Origin: an uncultured SAR116 cluster alpha proteobacterium
GTDB taxonomy: Bacteria > Pseudomonadota > Alphaproteobacteria > Puniceispirillales > Marisalimonadaceae
NCBI GenBank assembly: GCA_902543145.1
Contig: CACBXG010000002.1
Coordinates: 124,001 to 188,000, forward strand
Direction of reading: 5' to 3'
DNA: 64,000 nucleotides
In this document: positions 54,139 to 62,797 of the stretch, in pieces
How positions within the stretch are numbered: the first letter of the stretch is position 1
Layout: the number at the start of each line of letters is the position of its first letter
Position numbers and translations under genes: made by a program
The notes under the pieces: model-generated
Database searches by the model: none
Told to the model about the DNA's origin: nothing
The model's input: only the letters and a program-made list of their open reading frames with translations

Positions 54139-54910
54139 TAGTATACCCTAAACTGACCAATTTATCCCTTACCTTATTTGAAGATAAAAATTTTAAGAAA
54201 AGTTTTGCCTCTGGTTTTTTTTCTCCATATTTTAGTAAAACTGCATCTTGATTTATAGGTGAATACAAATCCTGAGGTATATCCCACACTTTCCCTTTTT
54301 TATTTTTAATAATAAAATCCGATTTCGCAATGAAGCCTATATCTAAATTACCATAATAATTCATCAGAAAAACTTGATTGACATTTTTACTTAAAATAAT
54401 TTTTTTTTCTAATCTATTAAATACTTTGAGCGATTTTAAAACTTCTTTAGCAGCCACGCCATAAGGTACATATTTTGGATTTCCTATCCCAACATATTTA
54501 ATTTTTTCTGATAAAATTATATTTGGAAATGTTAAATCAAAAAGATCTTTGTTTGTGCTATACAATAGAAGCTTTCCCGTTGCGTAAGTAAATCTTGTTC
54601 CTTTTACTCCTTTAGCTGTATTTTCGAGTTTTTTTGGAAGGTCTTGATTGGCTGAAAGAAAAATATCTAAAGGTGCCCCATTTATAATCTGAGAGTATAA
54701 ACTTCCACTTGGACCAGTTGAAAGATAAATTTTAGTTTTATTTTCATTCTCAAAATTTTGTTTTATAACATTCATAGGCATTAAAAAGTTTGAAGCTACA
54801 CCTATACGAATCTCTGTTGCATTCGAATATTTATGAAGAAAAAGTATTAAAAAAATCAAAATATATAAAACATTAGTGAATGTCTTTATTGTTTTAAGTA
54901 CTAAACACAT
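54131..54910 (-). CDS. modA: ModA-like molybdate ABC transporter binding protein
   Basis: 259 residues with a signal or anchor segment (residues about 12-28) and an N-A-T-E cleavage region. The mature part follows ModA: I-R-I-G-V-A-S-N-F start, STGPSGSLYSQIINGAPLDIFLSANQ, FTYATGKLLLYS and a GNPKYVPYGVAAKEVL segment. It would bind molybdate or tungstate in the periplasm. No modB or modC is in the window. A 71-residue membrane protein lies four bases upstream and a MOSC protein just beyond, so molybdenum remains the theme. Confidence 0.88.
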   Translation of the reverse strand: MCLVLKTIKTFTNVLYILIFLILFLHKYSNATEIRIGVASNFLMPMNVIKQNFENENKTKIYLSTGPSGSLYSQIINGAPLDIFLSANQDLPKKLENTAKGVKGTRFTYATGKLLLYSTNKDLFDLTFPNIILSEKIKYVGIGNPKYVPYGVAAKEVLKSLKVFNRLEKKIILSKNVNQVFLMNYYGNLDIGFIAKSDFIIKNKKGKVWDIPQDLYSPINQDAVLLKYGEKKPEAKLFLKFLSSNKVRDKLVSLGYTIN

Positions 54911-54914
54911 TAAT

Positions 54915-55130
54915 TTAATTAAAAAGTGAGATAATAGAGTAAATGATAAATGCTAGTATTGATAATGACAAAATAAAAATTATTAAAATTGTTTGAACAT
55001 AATCTTTAATTATTGCCGTAATAAATTGTTTTGTTTTATTAAACCCAAAAAATAGTAAACAAAACAAAAGAGAAATTGGAAATGTTACAAAAAATAGAGT
55101 TGAATAAAACCAAAACTTAATAAACCCCAT
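54915..55130 (-). CDS. Small two-helix membrane protein
   Basis: 71 residues with two hydrophobic helices (about 3-28 and 44-68) separated by a lysine-containing loop. Only four bases separate its stop from the modA-like ATG, so co-translation is likely. No family is recognised; a helper of the ModA-like protein or an unrelated membrane peptide are both possible. Confidence 0.55.
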   Translation of the reverse strand: MGFIKFWFYSTLFFVTFPISLLFCLLFFGFNKTKQFITAIIKDYVQTILIIFILSLSILAFIIYSIISLFN

Positions 55131-55190
55131 TTCTCTAAATTTATTTTTTTGTTGCTTTGAACTGATTTAATACCTCATTAAAAATAAAAA

Positions 55191-55970
55191 TTAATTTAAA
55201 GATAACTTGTCATTAACTGAGATAACTCCAGTTTTTTTAACCTTTGCATAAACTCCCAAATCCAAGTGACCAAAATGAGAGTTAATTTCATTCGGTATAT
55301 TAATGTCTCTGAGAGCATTTTCAGGGTTTACATTAGTTGCGGCACATCTTTGGGTTCTTTTAAAAACTTCTAAAATACTATCTCCAATTACAATTTTCTT
55401 GCCAACCCAATCAAATTCCTTCCAAGGGTCAATATTGTCAATCAACAAATTCGCTCTAAATCTAGAAGGATCAATATTTTTCCCAATTTTTTTTTCAAAA
55501 TCAGAAATCGTGTTTAAGTTAATAATAGAAATAGCCTTTTCTGGAAGGTCTGAAAATGAATGTTTAAGATTTTTATCATTTTCATATTTTGTTCCTTGAA
55601 CTAATTTTGGCTTGTTATTGTTACCTAAATTTAAATATTTCTGAAAAAAAACTTCAACTTTATTTATATTTATCTCATTAATTATAATTTCTTCTAACAC
55701 TGTTTTTTTATCAATTTTTATAATTAGTCTATTTGATTTACTATTAAACTCTGTACTTAATTTTGCTAACTTTTCTTCTTTAACTAAAGCTAGAAAGTTT
55801 GTTTTTCTTAAATACAGTGGATTTTTTTCATCAAATGAAACATGTGATCTAGCAAATGCGTATTCACGGTCACCAGACAGAACTTGATCTTTTTCTAATA
55901 AAATTTCATTTAAACTTTCACCAGAAAGACCTTTTATAGGATATCTGAAAATTTTTTTTAGTATGGCCAT
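55191..55970 (-). CDS. MOSC-domain protein
   Basis: 259 residues: an N-terminal MOSC_N barrel with R-Y-P-I-K-G-L-S-G-E-S-L and a C-terminal MOSC domain with conserved F-R-A-N-L-L-I-D, W-V-G-K-K-I-V-I-G, and the conserved cysteine in RTQRCAATNVNP. MOSC proteins bind the molybdenum cofactor and relate to Moco sulfurase C-termini and mARC-type reductases. The adjacent modA-like gene strengthens the Moco link. No cofactor sulfurase N-domain is attached. Confidence 0.88.
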   Translation of the reverse strand: MAILKKIFRYPIKGLSGESLNEILLEKDQVLSGDREYAFARSHVSFDEKNPLYLRKTNFLALVKEEKLAKLSTEFNSKSNRLIIKIDKKTVLEEIIINEININKVEVFFQKYLNLGNNNKPKLVQGTKYENDKNLKHSFSDLPEKAISIINLNTISDFEKKIGKNIDPSRFRANLLIDNIDPWKEFDWVGKKIVIGDSILEVFKRTQRCAATNVNPENALRDINIPNEINSHFGHLDLGVYAKVKKTGVISVNDKLSLN

Positions 55971-56075
55971 ATTTTATGTTTTTAAACTAATCTATCGAAT
56001 AATTAAATCATAGATTATATTTAATAATTAATAAAATGTAGATTTTAAATTGAACAAAAAATATTATTCATACTA

Positions 56076-56498
56076 TTAAGAGGCAGTTTCAAACAAAACC
56101 TCAGGGTTTGACATTGTTTTAATTTCGAGAACATTCCCATTAGGATCTTCAACAAAAAATGTCTCTTGTTCAAACTTGGAACCTATAAACCTTCTATAAG
56201 GTTTATCAAAATAATCTATATCACTTGCTTCAATTCTTCTTTTTACTTCTTCAAAATCATTTTCTTCCAGATGAACTCCAAAATGAGGCACACAAACGTC
56301 ACCCATGTCAACATCATGTCTTTCTCTAAATTGTTTAGATTTGGTTTCATGCAACGTTAGTTCATTTCCCCAAAAATTAATATCGATCCAACGACCTTCT
56401 TCCTGATTTCCAGTTTTACATCCTAATATATCACAATAAAATTTTAGAGCAGTTTTAATATTACCAGCTGGTATTGCTAAATGAAAACAATTAGTCAT
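56076..56498 (-). CDS. VOC/glyoxalase-family protein
   Basis: 140 residues, a double beta-alpha-beta-beta-beta fold. The opening F-H-L-A-I-P, the LTLHETKS strand with H and E, HFGVHLEE and the FFVEDPNGNVLEIK ending supply the metal-ligand positions (H, H, E). Members are lyases, dioxygenases or isomerases; no specific role is indicated. It stands alone on the minus strand. Confidence 0.87.
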   Translation of the reverse strand: MTNCFHLAIPAGNIKTALKFYCDILGCKTGNQEEGRWIDINFWGNELTLHETKSKQFRERHDVDMGDVCVPHFGVHLEENDFEEVKRRIEASDIDYFDKPYRRFIGSKFEQETFFVEDPNGNVLEIKTMSNPEVLFETAS

Positions 56499-56614
56499 AA
56501 ATGTATCTCCTAATATACTAGTTTTGAAGTTTTACCATATATCAGTTTCATGGTTTTAAAAGTGTTAATTAAATTTATGAATTATCTTATTTAATATGTA
56601 TTAATAAGTCAAAA

Positions 56615-57052
56615 TTAACTAATGGATTTTAAAAGACCTTTTAGTAGTTTTTTTGATTTCCCGTAAACCTTAACTTTTTTAATTTTATCTAGATTGCTTT
56701 TATCATTACCAACAACAACTAGACCTATCATACCCATAGCTTTGTGCGGTGTGCATTGATACAAATAAATACCTGGCTTTGTAAATTTGAATTTAGCATC
56801 TTTACTGATTTTGGATTTATATTTAGAAACGCCAGCTGGCATTCCTATAAATTCAACATTATGACCTTTATCTACAGACTTCCATGTAATTTCATCATTA
56901 ACTTTAACTGAAATAACTTTCTCAGAATAGACCATTCTCTCTTTTCCAAGTTTATTTAACATATCAATAGTAAAATTTTCTGCATTAGCAAAATTTGAGA
57001 TTAATAGAAATGAAAGGGCTGTTGAAACAGAAACTAATTTAGCTATGAACAT
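56615..57052 (-). CDS. Pseudoazurin (type I copper protein)
   Basis: 145 residues from the ATG at 57052, chosen because GAGG lies ten bases upstream and it gives a clean signal peptide (core L-S-F-L-L-I-S-N-F, cleavage at A-N-A-E); the longer frame to 57112 adds a charged extension. The type I copper ligands are H64 in GHNVEF, C100, H103 in QCTPHKAM and M108. It shuttles electrons in the periplasm, often to nitrite or nitrous oxide reductases, none of which appear here. A lysine-rich C-terminal extension follows the copper fold. Confidence 0.92.
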   Translation of the reverse strand: MFIAKLVSVSTALSFLLISNFANAENFTIDMLNKLGKERMVYSEKVISVKVNDEITWKSVDKGHNVEFIGMPAGVSKYKSKISKDAKFKFTKPGIYLYQCTPHKAMGMIGLVVVGNDKSNLDKIKKVKVYGKSKKLLKGLLKSIS

Positions 57053-57173
57053 ATAATTTTTCCTCTTAAGTTTATAATGACATAAGTATTGAGATCTAAA
57101 ATTTAAACCCATATTATGACAAATATTGAATTAAATAGTTCATAGTATTTAACATAAAATTATTGAGTGAAAC

Positions 57174-57989
57174 ATGGAAGAAATCCAATTCATAGAAAAA
57201 GGTGAATCTAAAGACTGTTTACTACTTATTCATGGTTTTTGCAGTGGTCCTGAAGATTGGGATGATCAAATAAAATTTTTTTGTGCTGACTTTACCATCT
57301 TAGCACCTACCCTAAGAGGACACGATGGAAACAACTACAAAAACAGACCAATGAGTATTGAACAATTATCCAATGATTGCGTACAAATTTTAAATACAAA
57401 GTCATTCAATAGAGTAGTAATTGCTGATCATAGTATGGGAACCAGATTAGCTATAGATATTGCAAGTAAAATAAAAAATGCTTCCGGATTAATATTAGTT
57501 GATGGTAGTAGATTTTGTGATTATGAAACATACTTTGAAGTACTTAGTAATTTTGAAAACTCATTGAAACAGAATAATTATCAATCACTATTGAAGATTA
57601 TGTTTTCATCTATGTTTTTTTCTGAAAGCTACAAAAAAGAAAGAGATAGAATTGTAAAAAGAGCAATAAATATCCCAAAGAGATACTCCTTACCACTTAG
57701 AAGAAATACAATTTGGTACGACAGTCATTGTGTTGAAAATAACTTAAAAAGTTTAAAATTACCTATACTTGTTATACAAAGTACTAAAATTGACTCTGAA
57801 AACGCACGATGTATGATTAATAAAAATGATGATATTTATTATGTAAATTTTATAAATAACTTTAATAAAAATAATGACATAGTTTTGTTAGAAAATACTG
57901 GTCATTATGTAACAATCGAAAAACCTCAATGGATAAATGAAATAATTTTAAGTTGGCTGATTAAATTAAAACTTCATTTCAGAAAGTAG
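57174..57989 (+). CDS. Alpha/beta-fold hydrolase
   Basis: 271 residues with an LIHGFCSGPEDW oxyanion region (about 18-29), the nucleophile elbow ADHSMG (S87), and a histidine in the N-T-G-H-Y-V-T-I-E-K segment near the end. The sequence is close to MenH/esterase-like hydrolases. The stop overlaps the DUF4387 gene by 24 bases. The substrate is unknown. Confidence 0.85.
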   Translation: MEEIQFIEKGESKDCLLLIHGFCSGPEDWDDQIKFFCADFTILAPTLRGHDGNNYKNRPMSIEQLSNDCVQILNTKSFNRVVIADHSMGTRLAIDIASKIKNASGLILVDGSRFCDYETYFEVLSNFENSLKQNNYQSLLKIMFSSMFFSESYKKERDRIVKRAINIPKRYSLPLRRNTIWYDSHCVENNLKSLKLPILVIQSTKIDSENARCMINKNDDIYYVNFINNFNKNNDIVLLENTGHYVTIEKPQWINEIILSWLIKLKLHFRK

Positions 57990-58265
57990 AACGGCCAGTT
58001 GGGCCCCATGCATATCTCTATCAAAAATATCTCCTTGTATTATCTTCCTTGGAAAAGAAAATTTAATTACATTTAAATCATCAATCTCAAATCTCTTTAG
58101 CTGTTGTTCACTTATCATAAGTAAATTTACAATTGCAGAGTTAGTTAATTTAATACAAACTTCTTTATATATTTTTTTATTGCCACAAAAAATATCAATA
58201 GTAACCCAAAAAGGTCCTGCATTCTTAGATCTGATTTTTCTAACTTTTTCACCTAGAGTTGACAA
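57966..58265 (-). CDS. DUF4387 protein (AtuA-associated small subunit)
   Basis: 99 residues from the TTG at 58265. This TTG comes one base after the AtuA-like stop, has AGAGG six bases upstream and gives an N-terminus just before the family hallmark IRSKNAGPFWVTIDI. An ATG at 58298 would overlap the upstream gene by 32 bases without a good site. The ending DRDMHGAQLAVLL is also characteristic. DUF4387 proteins accompany DUF1446 proteins; the pair may form one enzyme in isoprenoid or acyl-CoA metabolism, but the function is unknown. Confidence 0.82.
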   Translation of the reverse strand: MSTLGEKVRKIRSKNAGPFWVTIDIFCGNKKIYKEVCIKLTNSAIVNLLMISEQQLKRFEIDDLNVIKFSFPRKIIQGDIFDRDMHGAQLAVLLSEMKF

Positions 58266-58266
58266 A

Positions 58267-59622
58267 TTATACCTCTGATATTTTAATTTGAAATGCATCC
58301 ATTGGATTATCCAATTCTAAAATATGATTTAATGCAAACTCATAAACGCACCCTCTATCTGAATGCACTGGAGAAAATGGAAACGCAAATGTTGGGAGTT
58401 CTTCATTATAGGAAAGTGGAAAATGTAATAAAAATGGATTTATTAATTTTGCTATTTCGGTAGATATTTTGTTTTTTGATGTTATCAAACATAAAACACC
58501 AACTTCAACAGGACTTCTTATATTTTTTTCTAACTCTCCCAAAGTTGAGTTGAGACCTATGTGTCTAAATTCCAGTGAATACTCAGAGGTGTCTATATCC
58601 ATTCTTTCATTAATTTCTTTTTTTAAGAATTTTGATAACTTATCTGTCCATTTTTTTACATTTTCCACATAATTTTTGTCTCTTAATAAAACTAATAAAG
58701 AAGATTGATATCCTGCAATCTTAGCTCCTTCTAACTTAACACTATATTGTTTTGACGGATACCATTTTGCACCCTCTACTCGAACTTTTTTTTTGTCAAT
58801 ATTATAATAGTTTGAGTAAGTTACATCCATATATCCTCCTGGTTCATGTAAAATATAAGGATCAGCATTTTCATAAAGCATATGAGCAGCAACTGTTTCA
58901 GAAGTACAAAACGCATTTTTAGACATTGGCTCGACAGTAAATCCAGTTTTATCAAACTCTACCATCACAACACCAGATGTGGGATTTGTTGAACATAGCG
59001 CACCACACTCAACAACTTTAGCTCCATGCCAGGAAGAACCAGGATTAGCTCCTTTCATTAATGGCAAAGCTGAAATAATTGCAGTATCAGTCGTTCTGCC
59101 AGCTAGAATAATTTCAGCCTCTGTGTTTATACATTCTTGTATTTGTTCAGCACCTGCAAGCGCAACGATATTTGTCATTTCTTCTATTAATTGATCATTA
59201 AGCATAGGGGCAGGGGTTAAAGGAAAAATCCTACGTAATTGAAAATTTTTTTTAATAAAGTTTTTTTCTTGTTGGCAATATAATTTGGCAATTTTTATGT
59301 TTTGATTTAATTCTTCAGCTAATTCAATGGTAATATTTTCCATCCAATCAACCATCCCATTAGTTCCACAGGTGCCACAAGAACCAATTACAAGTGGTAC
59401 ATTAGCTTTTTTTCTTGCTATCATGAGACTTTTCCACTCTGCTTTTATGGCAGCGCGTGAATATTTCGATGTTCCTGAACCTAAAGAATATGGACCGCTA
59501 TCTGTAGAGCCCCCATCAATACTAATAATATGTGGGTTATTTTTAACACCATTGTTAAGAGCTTCTAAATCAAAACCAAGACCAAGAACTCCTGAAGGAA
59601 CTAATACTCTAATAGGTATCAT
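58267..59622 (-). CDS. DUF1446/AtuA-like acyclic terpene utilization protein
   Basis: 451 residues. The N-terminal P-S-G-V-L-G-L-G-F-D, the S-I-D-G-G-S-T-D-S-G-P-Y motif and GSCGTCGTNGMVDW mark the DUF1446 family, whose best-known member is AtuA of Pseudomonas acyclic terpene degradation. The following E-I-I-L-A-G-R-T-T-D-T-A-I and H-E-P-G-G-Y motifs fit as well. No atuC/F-type biotin carboxylase is adjacent, so geranyl-CoA degradation is not shown. DUF4387 follows directly. Confidence 0.85.
   Translation of the reverse strand: MIPIRVLVPSGVLGLGFDLEALNNGVKNNPHIISIDGGSTDSGPYSLGSGTSKYSRAAIKAEWKSLMIARKKANVPLVIGSCGTCGTNGMVDWMENITIELAEELNQNIKIAKLYCQQEKNFIKKNFQLRRIFPLTPAPMLNDQLIEEMTNIVALAGAEQIQECINTEAEIILAGRTTDTAIISALPLMKGANPGSSWHGAKVVECGALCSTNPTSGVVMVEFDKTGFTVEPMSKNAFCTSETVAAHMLYENADPYILHEPGGYMDVTYSNYYNIDKKKVRVEGAKWYPSKQYSVKLEGAKIAGYQSSLLVLLRDKNYVENVKKWTDKLSKFLKKEINERMDIDTSEYSLEFRHIGLNSTLGELEKNIRSPVEVGVLCLITSKNKISTEIAKLINPFLLHFPLSYNEELPTFAFPFSPVHSDRGCVYEFALNHILELDNPMDAFQIKISEV
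58272..58276 (-). promoter_or_regulatory. Ribosome binding site deciding the DUF4387 TTG start
   Basis: AGAGG on the minus strand, inside the end of the AtuA-like gene and six bases ahead of the TTG at 58265. It supports the short DUF4387 product. Confidence 0.6.
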
Positions 59623-59679
59623 TTTAAAACTTTAGTAAGAGTTAACTTTTCATAGAACTTAAGTTTATTTATTATTAAT

Positions 59680-60615
59680 CTAATTGATACAGTACATCCA
59701 ATTTTTTTCATTAACAACTTCGCCTATAAATAAAAAGGGGCTGTTTCCTGTCTTTTTAGCATAATATATTAAATCAGTGCTCTGATCTGATTTTATTGTT
59801 AATCTGTTATTCTTTGAAAATCCTTTTGATCCAACAACTAATACAAATTTAGATGACAAATCGACAAGACCGTTTTTTGGCTGTTTGGGAGCCATTATCT
59901 TATTGTATTTATATCCCCATGAATTCAAGCAATTAATAGAGGTATCAATATGTTTAGCCTTAACTTTAATTAGGCATTGTTGGAAAATATTTTTATCTAA
60001 ACCTTCTAAATTACGAATTGGATAATCAAAATTTATATCTTTTGTAGAGGAAAAATTTTTCCATTTATCAATCTGATTATCTGATGGAATGATTATAATA
60101 GTGTTAAAGTGTAATTTTGATTTAACTAAAATGCTTAGTTTTATTTCTGAATTAAATTTTTGATTGTCAAACACTTTGGTAGAAACATTTTGAGAATTCA
60201 GTTTTTGTTTATGTAATTTTAAAATTTTCTTTATGTCATTCCTTTGAGATAAAGGAGTAACAACTTTATTTTTAAAAAGTTTAACAAACTTTTCTCCTCC
60301 CTTTTCTTTTCCATAATATTTGTAATACTGATTGTCTAAAACACTTAATTGATATAATGAATCAAAAGATGGGGGGGCTAATTCTCTGATTCCCATTATA
60401 TTATTGTTGGAACCAATTGAATGCCATTTTGAAAGAGTACCTTTTGACATGCCAAGCTTTTGAGCTAACTCAGTTTGTCTATTTTCTAACTGATTCAAAG
60501 CATTTGTTATTGCATCAGCCATCTCAAATATACTATTTTTGACTTTATTCTTGGCTAAGTTAATTTTTATTACATGATCATCAAGTGACATTATGTTTGA
60601 AATTTGTGTTTTCAT
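59680..60615 (-). CDS. Helix-turn-helix protein of unknown family
   Basis: 311 residues. Residues about 38-70 form an XRE/KorB-like helix-turn-helix (RQTELAQKLGMSKGTLSKWH). The rest, roughly 110-311, has no recognised domain: it is lysine- and asparagine-rich with several hydrophobic strand segments (S-K-L-H-F-N-T-I-I-I-I-P and L-S-S-K-F-V-L-V-V-G). It looks like a DNA-binding domain fused to an unknown sensor or enzyme domain. It stands 43 bases from the MazG-like gene on the same strand. Confidence 0.7.
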   Translation of the reverse strand: MKTQISNIMSLDDHVIKINLAKNKVKNSIFEMADAITNALNQLENRQTELAQKLGMSKGTLSKWHSIGSNNNIMGIRELAPPSFDSLYQLSVLDNQYYKYYGKEKGGEKFVKLFKNKVVTPLSQRNDIKKILKLHKQKLNSQNVSTKVFDNQKFNSEIKLSILVKSKLHFNTIIIIPSDNQIDKWKNFSSTKDINFDYPIRNLEGLDKNIFQQCLIKVKAKHIDTSINCLNSWGYKYNKIMAPKQPKNGLVDLSSKFVLVVGSKGFSKNNRLTIKSDQSTDLIYYAKKTGNSPFLFIGEVVNEKNWMYCIN

Positions 60616-60658
60616 TTTTTAGATTTAATTTTACTTTTATAGTTAAATAAATATTTTA

Positions 60659-61027
60659 CTAAAATTTTTTTCCACCTTCTTGAAGGCGGTTTGTAAGTTT
60701 ATGATCTGCTCTAGACTTATTATACTCTAATTTTTCATAAATTGTTTCACCTAAATTAAAACTCCTAGATTCAGCTAGATCAAATATCCGAATGACAGCA
60801 TCAGCCAGTTCAACTTCCATCATTGATTTGTGTTTTAAATGGTTGTCCATTAATCCTTTTCTTGCACCTTCCATAGCTTCACTTATTTCTGAATGTATTA
60901 GGCACAATAATTCTCCAACATTTCTATCTTTTTTTTTCCCTTCAGTATCATGCCACCAACCACCCTTTACGGCTGCTTCATGACAATCTTTTACACAACC
61001 ATTAATACCTATAATATTTTTATTCAT
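60659..61027 (-). CDS. MazG-like nucleotide pyrophosphohydrolase
   Basis: 122 residues of the all-alpha NTP-PPase fold. The metal-binding pattern E-x-x-E (E47, E50 in HSEISEAM) followed by E-x-x-D (E73, D76 in ELADAV) about 22 residues later is the hallmark of MazG-type and dCTPase-type enzymes. It would hydrolyse an NTP or dNTP to the monophosphate, cleaning up aberrant nucleotides. The N-terminal G-G-W-W-H and the C-terminal R-A-D-H-K segments are typical of the short marine and phage members. It precedes the HTH gene. Confidence 0.85.
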   Translation of the reverse strand: MNKNIIGINGCVKDCHEAAVKGGWWHDTEGKKKDRNVGELLCLIHSEISEAMEGARKGLMDNHLKHKSMMEVELADAVIRIFDLAESRSFNLGETIYEKLEYNKSRADHKLTNRLQEGGKKF

Positions 61028-61053
61028 TAATTAATTCCTCAAGTAATTAAACG

Positions 61054-61362
61054 TTAAATATTAGACAATATTAAAAAACTTGCCATACCTATTGATATTG
61101 TAGCAAGAACATTATTCCAAATTATTGAAACAATTATTGCTATTAAAGCAGCATATAATTTGAAATTTTCGATTAAGAAAAAATTGTTATTATCAATAAT
61201 TGATAAGTCATTAACAATAATGGGAGTTAAAACTGCTAAAGGAATATATTTAAATGTATGTTTCACGGATAACGGTAAATCACTCGAAATTATACCTGAA
61301 AGAGGAATAAATCTAATCAAAAAAGTAATGACGCCACATAAAATAATTAACGACCAAATCAT
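61054..61362 (-). CDS. azlD: AzlD-family transport protein (second pair)
   Basis: 102 residues with four hydrophobic helices and the AzlD opening in which a threonine and arginine precede I-P-L-S-G. Its ATG overlaps the end of the upstream azlC by four bases. It is the small partner of an AzlCD exporter. Confidence 0.85.
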   Translation of the reverse strand: MIWSLIILCGVITFLIRFIPLSGIISSDLPLSVKHTFKYIPLAVLTPIIVNDLSIIDNNNFFLIENFKLYAALIAIIVSIIWNNVLATISIGMASFLILSNI

Positions 61363-62048
61363 GATTTTTTATCCAATCTACTTGATATCATTCCTGCTAA
61401 GATACCAGTAAGGCCTGACAAAATTATCCAGAAATTTATATCTAAGTTTTTAAAAATAAGTGCTGAAATTCCTGACGAAATAACTGTGATAAGAGTTGAT
61501 TTTGATTTAATCATTGGAATAATTATAGCTATAAAAGTAAGTGGTATGATAAATTGCAAATCCAAAAATTCCGGCAAATCATTCCCTAACCAGACACCAA
61601 GTAATGTAGAAATTTGCCAAGATAAAAATAATGTTATGCCAGAACCTAAAAGGTGATAATGAAGTATAGAATTATCTGAATGGTTTATGAATTTTCTAAT
61701 TGATACAGCATAAGCTTCATCAGTTAGTAAATAAGCCAGTGTCACTCGCCAACTTAAAGATAACTTATTTAAATATTCAACCATTGAAATACTATATAAT
61801 AGATGCCGTGAATTTATTGCACCTACAGTTGTGACTATCACTCCATATGGAGTAGAATTTGATAACAGTTGAACAAATGCTATCTGACTAGCCCCACCAA
61901 AAATAATTGAAGACATTAGAAGGGCTTGCAAGAAAGTTAAACCACTTTCAATAGCCATAACTCCATAAATAATTCCAAAGGGAAAAACACCTAATTGTAA
62001 AGGTAACTCTTGAAGAACACCTTGTTTAAATATTTGCCACTTTTTCAT
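61359..62048 (-). CDS. azlC: AzlC-family branched-chain amino acid permease (second pair)
   Basis: 229 residues, a textbook AzlC: the G-V-L-Q-E-L-P-L-Q-L-G-V-F-P-F-G-I-I-Y-G start, G-G-A-S-Q-I-A-F-V in the second helix region, the N-S-R-H-L-L-Y-S-I-S-M segment and L-L-T-D-E-A-Y-A. It is closer to the standard family than the pair at 13.5 kb. With azlD it exports branched-chain amino acids or analogues. Confidence 0.93.
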   Translation of the reverse strand: MKKWQIFKQGVLQELPLQLGVFPFGIIYGVMAIESGLTFLQALLMSSIIFGGASQIAFVQLLSNSTPYGVIVTTVGAINSRHLLYSISMVEYLNKLSLSWRVTLAYLLTDEAYAVSIRKFINHSDNSILHYHLLGSGITLFLSWQISTLLGVWLGNDLPEFLDLQFIIPLTFIAIIIPMIKSKSTLITVISSGISALIFKNLDINFWIILSGLTGILAGMISSRLDKKS

Positions 62049-62140
62049 AATATTTATTATAAACTTTTTAAGATTAATAAAACTGATATATATAAATTAT
62101 AATACTAAAAATTATAAACCCAAAATTTTGAGATTAAAAT

Positions 62141-62794
62141 TTGTTAAAATCTGAACGAACTAAATTTATAATGGATTTTTTGGAACAGACTTATCCAAAC
62201 ACGCCAGTTCCACTTAATAACAAAAATGTTTTTGAACTATTGGTCGCTGTATTGCTTAGTGCACAGTGTACAGATGAACGTGTAAATAAAGTAACACCGT
62301 CATTATTCAAAATTGCCGATAATCCTTTTGATATGGAAAAAATCCCTGTTGAAAAAATTTATGAAATTATTAGACCCTGTGGGCTTGCACCTCAAAAATC
62401 TAAAGCAATTTCTAATCTTTCTAAAATTCTAGTTAATAAATTTGATGGGATGGTTCCCAAGGATATAAATGAATTAGAAAAATTACCTGGTGTTGGGCAC
62501 AAAACAGCAAGTGTTGTAGTTTCTCAAGGATTTGGTATACCTGCTTTTCCAGTAGACACACATATTCACAGGCTTGCTCAAAGATGGGGTTTAACTAATG
62601 GTAAAAATGTTAAAACAACTGAGAATGATTTAAAACGTTTATTTCCTAAAGAAAAATGGAACAAACTTCATCTACAAATAATATTTTATGGTCGTGAATT
62701 TTGTTCTGCTTGGGCTTGTGACGGTACTGTTTGTAAAATATGCACGACTTGTTACCCAAAAAGAAAAAAAGCTGTCAAAACTAAAAAAAGTTAA
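62141..62794 (+). CDS. nth: Endonuclease III
   Basis: 217 residues from a TTG; an ATG at 62171 would cut into the first helix. Helix-hairpin-helix LPGVGHKTA is at 115-123 with catalytic K121, and D139 is in the F-P-V-D-T-H-I-H motif, positions almost equal to K120 and D138 of E. coli Nth. The C-terminal cysteines are at 188, 193, 198, 201 and 204, not in the usual C-x6-C-x2-C-x5-C order, so the iron-sulfur loop may be rearranged. It excises oxidised pyrimidines. Confidence 0.93.
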   Translation: MLKSERTKFIMDFLEQTYPNTPVPLNNKNVFELLVAVLLSAQCTDERVNKVTPSLFKIADNPFDMEKIPVEKIYEIIRPCGLAPQKSKAISNLSKILVNKFDGMVPKDINELEKLPGVGHKTASVVVSQGFGIPAFPVDTHIHRLAQRWGLTNGKNVKTTENDLKRLFPKEKWNKLHLQIIFYGREFCSAWACDGTVCKICTTCYPKRKKAVKTKKS

Positions 62795-62797
62795 AAA

